Part shown: positions 37,002 through 39,577 of the stretch, piece after piece
Position numbering within the stretch: position 1 is the first letter of the stretch
Layout: each line of letters begins with the position of its first letter
Source of the DNA: a virus
Strand: one strand, 5' to 3'
IMG/VR virus record: IMGVR_UViG_3300046512_000372
Coordinates: 1 to 39,577 of that record
Length of the DNA stretch: 39,577 bases
The notes under the pieces: generated by a model
The model's input: only the letters and a program-made list of their open reading frames with translations
Told to the model about the DNA's origin: nothing
The model's database searches: none
Position numbers and translations under genes: made by a program

Positions 37002-37306
37002 CCGGACCTGTTCAGGTGATCATCGCCACGTCGCTGCTCGGCGGCCTGGCGATCTGGCTGCGTGCCGCCATGCTCAAGCCCAGGGCCAGCGCCTGGGTCT
37101 CGGCGCCGGGCATCGTATCGGTGGCGCTCTCCGGGCTCGGCATCCTGCTTGTGGTGCTCGCCATCGCCCTCGGCCGCTCGCGGGGCCGCATGGCCTATGA
37201 GGAACTGTTCGGCTGGCTGAGCGCCCTAGTCATCGCCAACGCCATCGCCGGCTTGGTGCTGCTGGTGAACCTGTGGCTGCAGCACCGCCGCCCGCCGCCG
37301 CTCTAG
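36998..37306 (+). CDS. Holin candidate 2 / antiholin
   Basis: A 102-aa protein with three hydrophobic segments: VIIATSLLGGLAIWLRAAML, VSVALSGLGILLVVLAIAL and LSALVIANAIAGLVLLVNLW, ending RRPPPL. The ATG overlaps the stop of holin candidate 1 (ATGA). Two such proteins in tandem before the wall enzyme resemble holin/antiholin arrangements. Which is the pore former cannot be told from sequence. Confidence 0.7.
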   Translation: MTGPVQVIIATSLLGGLAIWLRAAMLKPRASAWVSAPGIVSVALSGLGILLVVLAIALGRSRGRMAYEELFGWLSALVIANAIAGLVLLVNLWLQHRRPPPL

Positions 37307-37325
37307 GCGGCTTTCCCCCTGGGCG

Positions 37326-37340
37326 ACGAACGGCGTTCGC
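37326..37340. repeat. 15-bp palindrome copy, one mismatch and intergenic
   Basis: ACGAACGGCGTTCGC in the 59-base gap between the second holin candidate and the wall enzyme gene. Confidence 0.8.
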
Positions 37341-37365
37341 CTGATCATCGAAGACGAGGTCTAAT

Positions 37366-37728
37366 ATGTCCTGGAAGTGGGACCAGAGCGCTGGCGTGCT
37401 TTCGCGCGGCGACACGGTCGTCTCGCGCGGCTATTCGGGCTTCGCGCGCGGCAAGAACAACCCGATCATGCAGGCGGCTGTCGGCGTCGGCCCGATCCCG
37501 GCCGGCCGCTGGCGCATCACCGAGCGGTACGACAGCGCCAACGTCGGTCCCTACGCCCTCAAGCTGGAGCCGGTGGGCCACAACGCCCTTGGGCGGTCGG
37601 CCTTCCGCATCCACGGCGACTCCGTCGCCAGCCCGGGCACGGCCTCGCACGGCTGCATCATCCTGCCGCGCACCGTGCGTGTGCTGATCTGGGAGAGCGG
37701 CGACCGCGACCTGGAGGTGGTCCCGTGA
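37366..37728 (+). CDS. DUF2778/Tlde1-like L,D-transpeptidase-fold wall enzyme
   Basis: A 120-aa enzyme with GAGG before the ATG. KNNPIMQAAVGVGPIPAGRW then FRIHGDSVASPGTASHGCII is the L,D-transpeptidase-type active site: His83, His95 and Cys97 in SHGC. DUF2778/Tlde1 proteins, known as type VI secretion effectors, have this layout and act on tetrapeptide stems (carboxypeptidase/exchange). Here it lies between the holins and the spanin, the place of the endolysin, and no lysozyme or amidase is seen in the cassette. No signal peptide, so it would need a holin. GTG of Rz overlaps its stop (GTGA). Confidence 0.8.
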   Translation: MSWKWDQSAGVLSRGDTVVSRGYSGFARGKNNPIMQAAVGVGPIPAGRWRITERYDSANVGPYALKLEPVGHNALGRSAFRIHGDSVASPGTASHGCIILPRTVRVLIWESGDRDLEVVP

Positions 37729-38321
37729 TCGCCGCCGCCGTGGGCGTTATCGCCGAGGGCGGGGCGGTGCTGATTGCGTTCGCCAAGTCCACGCTCGGTC
37801 GTCGCGTCCTGATCGCTCTCGCCGTGCTGGCGGCCGTCCTGCTGGCCCGCACGCACTGGATCGAGGTGGGCGTCGACCGCGAGAGGGCGGCCGACGCTGC
37901 GCGCCTGAATGAAGCCAAGCCCGCCATCGCCAAGGTCGAGGCCGGCGGCAAGGCGATCACCGCCGCGACCGACAGCCAAGTCGCGGCCCGAACGGCCGAA
38001 ATCCGAACCGTCACCCGAATCCTGAAAGAGGAGGTCCCTGTCTATGTCACCATTGAAGCTGATCGCCGCTGCGACGTGTCTGCTGGCTTTGTCAGCCTGC
38101 ACGACCAGGCCGCTGCTGGCGTGCCCCAAGTTCCCCGACCCGCCGGCGTCGTTCTCGACAGCTCTTCCGGCGTTCCGCTCTCTGCCGTCGCCGACACCGT
38201 CGTCGACAACTACGGGACCGCCTTCGAATGGCGCGAAGCCGCGCTAGCCTGCCGCGCTTGGGCGCGCGAGCAGGCCGACCTTTGGCACAAGACCATCAGG
38301 ACGCCGCCAACGTCGCCCTGA
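37725..38321 (+). CDS. Rz: Rz-like inner-membrane spanin
   Basis: A 198-aa protein with a GTG start overlapping the wall-enzyme stop. One N-terminal transmembrane segment (RVLIALAVLAAVLLARTHWI, residues 27-46) and then a periplasmic alpha-helical coiled-coil (ERAADAARLNEAKPAIAKVE to TAEIRTVTRILKEEVP). The C-terminal part (AFEWREAALACRAWAREQAD) is helical. This is the usual Rz plan: it reaches across the periplasm to join Rz1 and fuse the membranes at the end of lysis. Rz1 is wholly inside its coding region in another frame. Confidence 0.85.
   Translation: MIAAAVGVIAEGGAVLIAFAKSTLGRRVLIALAVLAAVLLARTHWIEVGVDRERAADAARLNEAKPAIAKVEAGGKAITAATDSQVAARTAEIRTVTRILKEEVPVYVTIEADRRCDVSAGFVSLHDQAAAGVPQVPRPAGVVLDSSSGVPLSAVADTVVDNYGTAFEWREAALACRAWAREQADLWHKTIRTPPTSP
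38044..38247 (+). CDS. Rz1: Embedded Rz1-like outer-membrane lipoprotein
   Basis: A 67-aa gene entirely inside Rz, in a different frame. MSPLKLIAAATCLLALSAC has a lipobox LSAC and lipidated Cys19. The mature 49 residues contain 12 prolines (PKFPDPPASF, SLPSPTPSS), as in Rz1 proteins. AAAGAGGAGG lies upstream of its ATG. It is the outer-membrane half of the spanin complex. Confidence 0.88.
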   Translation: MSPLKLIAAATCLLALSACTTRPLLACPKFPDPPASFSTALPAFRSLPSPTPSSTTTGPPSNGAKPR

Positions 38322-38354
38322 CCGGCTGCTGGGCATCAGCGCCGCACAACGAAG

Positions 38355-38384
38355 CCCGCCGTCCCTCACGGGGCGGCGGGTTTT
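38355..38384 (+). terminator. Rho-independent terminator of the late operon
   Basis: Stem CCCGCCG (38355-38361) with CGGCGGG (38374-38380), extended inside by CCC/GGG pairing, followed by TTTT (38381-38384). It lies 34 bases after the Rz stop and separates the late genes from the minus-strand genes that follow. Confidence 0.85.
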
Positions 38385-38412
38385 CTGCGTTTTGACGCAC
38401 GCTTTGTCGGGA

Positions 38413-39183
38413 TTAGGTCGCCGGAAACGGCGAGGCGGGGAGCAGAGGCGCGAGCTTGTCGCAGAGAGCGATTGCGTCGGGCGACTCGACAAAAAGCCGG
38501 ATGGCGCAAGAATATTCAAACAGGACCACATCCAGTTCACCTGGCGTGGGCGTGAAATCTGGGCTCAGGCCGTATAGCGCTGAAGAGGAAAGGTTAAGGC
38601 GAAAGTGGCCCTCCGGGGCAACGCTCAGTTTTGCGATGCCTCGGAGCTTCGACATGCTCTCGTCGAGGTCGGTTTTATCTTTGCCCGAATGAACACCGAA
38701 CGCTCGATTGGCGACGTAGTTGATGACGTTCGTGCGGGTGATCCATTTCCCCCTGAAACACAGCACCTTCTGGTTCATCCACGCTTCGAGCGGGATCAGT
38801 GTAGTATCGCCGAGGGAAGCTTCGTCTTCGGGGTCGTGATCGACCCACCCTCCCGGCGTGAGGCCGCGCACTTCACTGTTCAGGAAGCCTCGTCCGCCAC
38901 TAACGAAGAAAGGCACGAACGCGCCGCGCTCAGCCGATCGATAGTAGCTTCGGTTGTCGTGCGCGTTCAAAAATGGCTTTGGCGCATGAAAGTTGCACAG
39001 GGTCTGAAAATCGCGGCCATCCGGAAAGAGGCGACGCATCACTGCGCTCGATCGCCGAATTTCTCCGTGGGAAATCGGGTCGCGATTGATCATCTCGGCC
39101 AGCCAGCGAAAGTCCTCGACGAACGCGAGTTCTGTTTCCGCTGTCGGGCGTGGTGCGGGCGTCTTGGGTCGGGACTCGCTCAT
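38413..39183 (-). CDS. Reverse-strand cargo protein, unknown
   Basis: A 256-aa soluble protein, MSESRPKTPAPRPTAETELA onward. It is mixed alpha/beta, with RRLFPDGRDFQTLCNFHAPK, RGFLNSEVRGLTPGGWVDHD and GELDVVLFEYSCAIRLFVES as notable stretches. No signal peptide, membrane segment or motif I recognise. It lies opposite the late operon, behind its terminator, and its DNA is visibly less GC-rich (AGAATATTC-type runs) than the phage core. This is the usual picture of an acquired lysogenic-conversion or defence gene. Function unknown. Confidence 0.7.
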   Translation of the reverse strand: MSESRPKTPAPRPTAETELAFVEDFRWLAEMINRDPISHGEIRRSSAVMRRLFPDGRDFQTLCNFHAPKPFLNAHDNRSYYRSAERGAFVPFFVSGGRGFLNSEVRGLTPGGWVDHDPEDEASLGDTTLIPLEAWMNQKVLCFRGKWITRTNVINYVANRAFGVHSGKDKTDLDESMSKLRGIAKLSVAPEGHFRLNLSSSALYGLSPDFTPTPGELDVVLFEYSCAIRLFVESPDAIALCDKLAPLLPASPFPAT

Positions 39184-39220
39184 GTCATGAACCCTAGCGG
39201 CGTGTTGCGCCGTCGCCTAG

Positions 39221-39577
39221 CTAGCCGCGCGTCGTAGTGAAGCCATGCCGCGACCGGCTGCCCTGTCGCATCAACTCCGCGCCTTCCTCGCCATAGAGGA
39301 TGACGTTCGCCTCGTGCTTGTGGCGCTCCATGGCGGCGTAATAGTCGTTGGTGCAGCCCCGCACGTCGATCTGCCGATCCCGCCCCCGCGCGCCGCACGC
39401 ATCGCAGCGCAGGCGGCGGCGCAACGCGACGAAGGTCGTGTTCGCGCCGTAGCGGGCTATGGCGTCTTCCGGGCTGAGGTACACCGGCTCTCGCGGGCAC
39501 ATGTAACAACTGATGACCAACCGCTGAGGCACTTCGAGAAGGTGCGACAGGGTGGGGAGGCGAACGGCGTTCGTCAT
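39221..39577 (-). CDS. Zinc-ribbon protein at the window edge
   Basis: A 118-aa protein starting with the ATG at the last three bases of the window (MTNAVRLPTLSHLLEVPQRL); a further upstream start cannot be excluded. Cys24-x2-Cys27 (CYMCPR) and Cys58-x2-Cys61 (CDACGARG) form a zinc-ribbon-like pair, with RRLRCDACGARGRDRQIDVR between. A one-mismatch palindrome copy (39560-39574) encodes TNAVR at its N-terminus. It may bind DNA or be a small regulatory phage protein. No family recognised. Confidence 0.65.
   Translation of the reverse strand: MTNAVRLPTLSHLLEVPQRLVISCYMCPREPVYLSPEDAIARYGANTTFVALRRRLRCDACGARGRDRQIDVRGCTNDYYAAMERHKHEANVILYGEEGAELMRQGSRSRHGFTTTRG
39560..39574. repeat. 15-bp palindrome copy, one mismatch
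   Basis: GCGAACGGCGTTCGT at the 5' end of the zinc-ribbon gene, read as TNAVR on the minus strand. Confidence 0.8.

Noticed and set aside
39296-39314. Partial palindrome match GATGACGTTCGC.
   Set aside because: Only 12 of 15 positions fit; below the threshold used for the network.
1-39577. CRISPR arrays, insertion sequences, rRNA and complete tRNA genes.
   Set aside because: None was seen: no regularly spaced repeats, no transposase, and only the 3' tRNA fragment at 766-813.

Overview
The window is the left host junction and most of the body of a temperate tailed phage (a prophage) in a GC-rich alphaproteobacterium. Codon use, Caulobacter-type -35 boxes, and tail and chaperone proteins like those of alphaproteobacterial phages and gene transfer agents point to Caulobacterales (Caulobacter or a close relative). 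The genus is an inference. Host sequence is limited to the first ~765 bases: one short-chain dehydrogenase gene. At 766-813 lies the 3' part of a tRNA-Arg(CCG) gene on the minus strand, which I read as attL. No intact copy (attR) is present, so the prophage continues past the right end.

Left arm (818-8486, mostly minus strand): a tyrosine integrase, an overlapping excisionase-like gene, a plus-strand membrane protein, then a leftward early operon of twelve genes. Most early-operon genes are joined by ATGA or GTGA stop/start overlaps. The operon encodes a large ParB-like protein, a DUF2303 protein, an HNH protein, three tiny single-span membrane proteins and several unknowns. Immunity region (8487-9915): a LexA/CI-type repressor, a lipoprotein gene behind it, and two divergent promoters. 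Each promoter carries the same 16-bp operator in its spacer. The repressor and Cro-position transcripts look leaderless.

Rightward early operon (9916-14833): a Cro-position regulator, a CII-like protein, unknowns, a DNA methyltransferase, a replication initiator with an iteron array inside its coding sequence (a lambda-O-like origin), and a NusG-like antiterminator. A strong hairpin follows the NusG-like gene, and then the late operon starts. Late genes (14929-38321) run in HK97-like order: HNH, small and large terminase, portal, protease, capsid, connectors, major tail protein with an Ig-like domain, frameshifted tail chaperones, tape measure, GTA-like tail-tip proteins, beta-helix tailspike, two exported proteins (one an SGNH hydrolase), a lipoprotein, a LapG-like cysteine protease, and a lysis cassette. 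That cassette has two holin candidates, an L,D-transpeptidase-fold enzyme in the endolysin position, and Rz with embedded Rz1. It ends in a rho-independent terminator. Two minus-strand cargo genes follow.

The most unusual global signal is a 15-bp perfect palindrome, GCGAACG-N-CGTTCGC. It occurs ten times with at most one mismatch, spread across all transcription units, sometimes between genes and sometimes inside them. Six of the eight genic copies are read in the same frame. Together with the phage's own ParB-like protein this could be a dispersed binding-site network (partition, stoperator-like or chromosome-organising). A host-lineage iterated palindrome is the main alternative.
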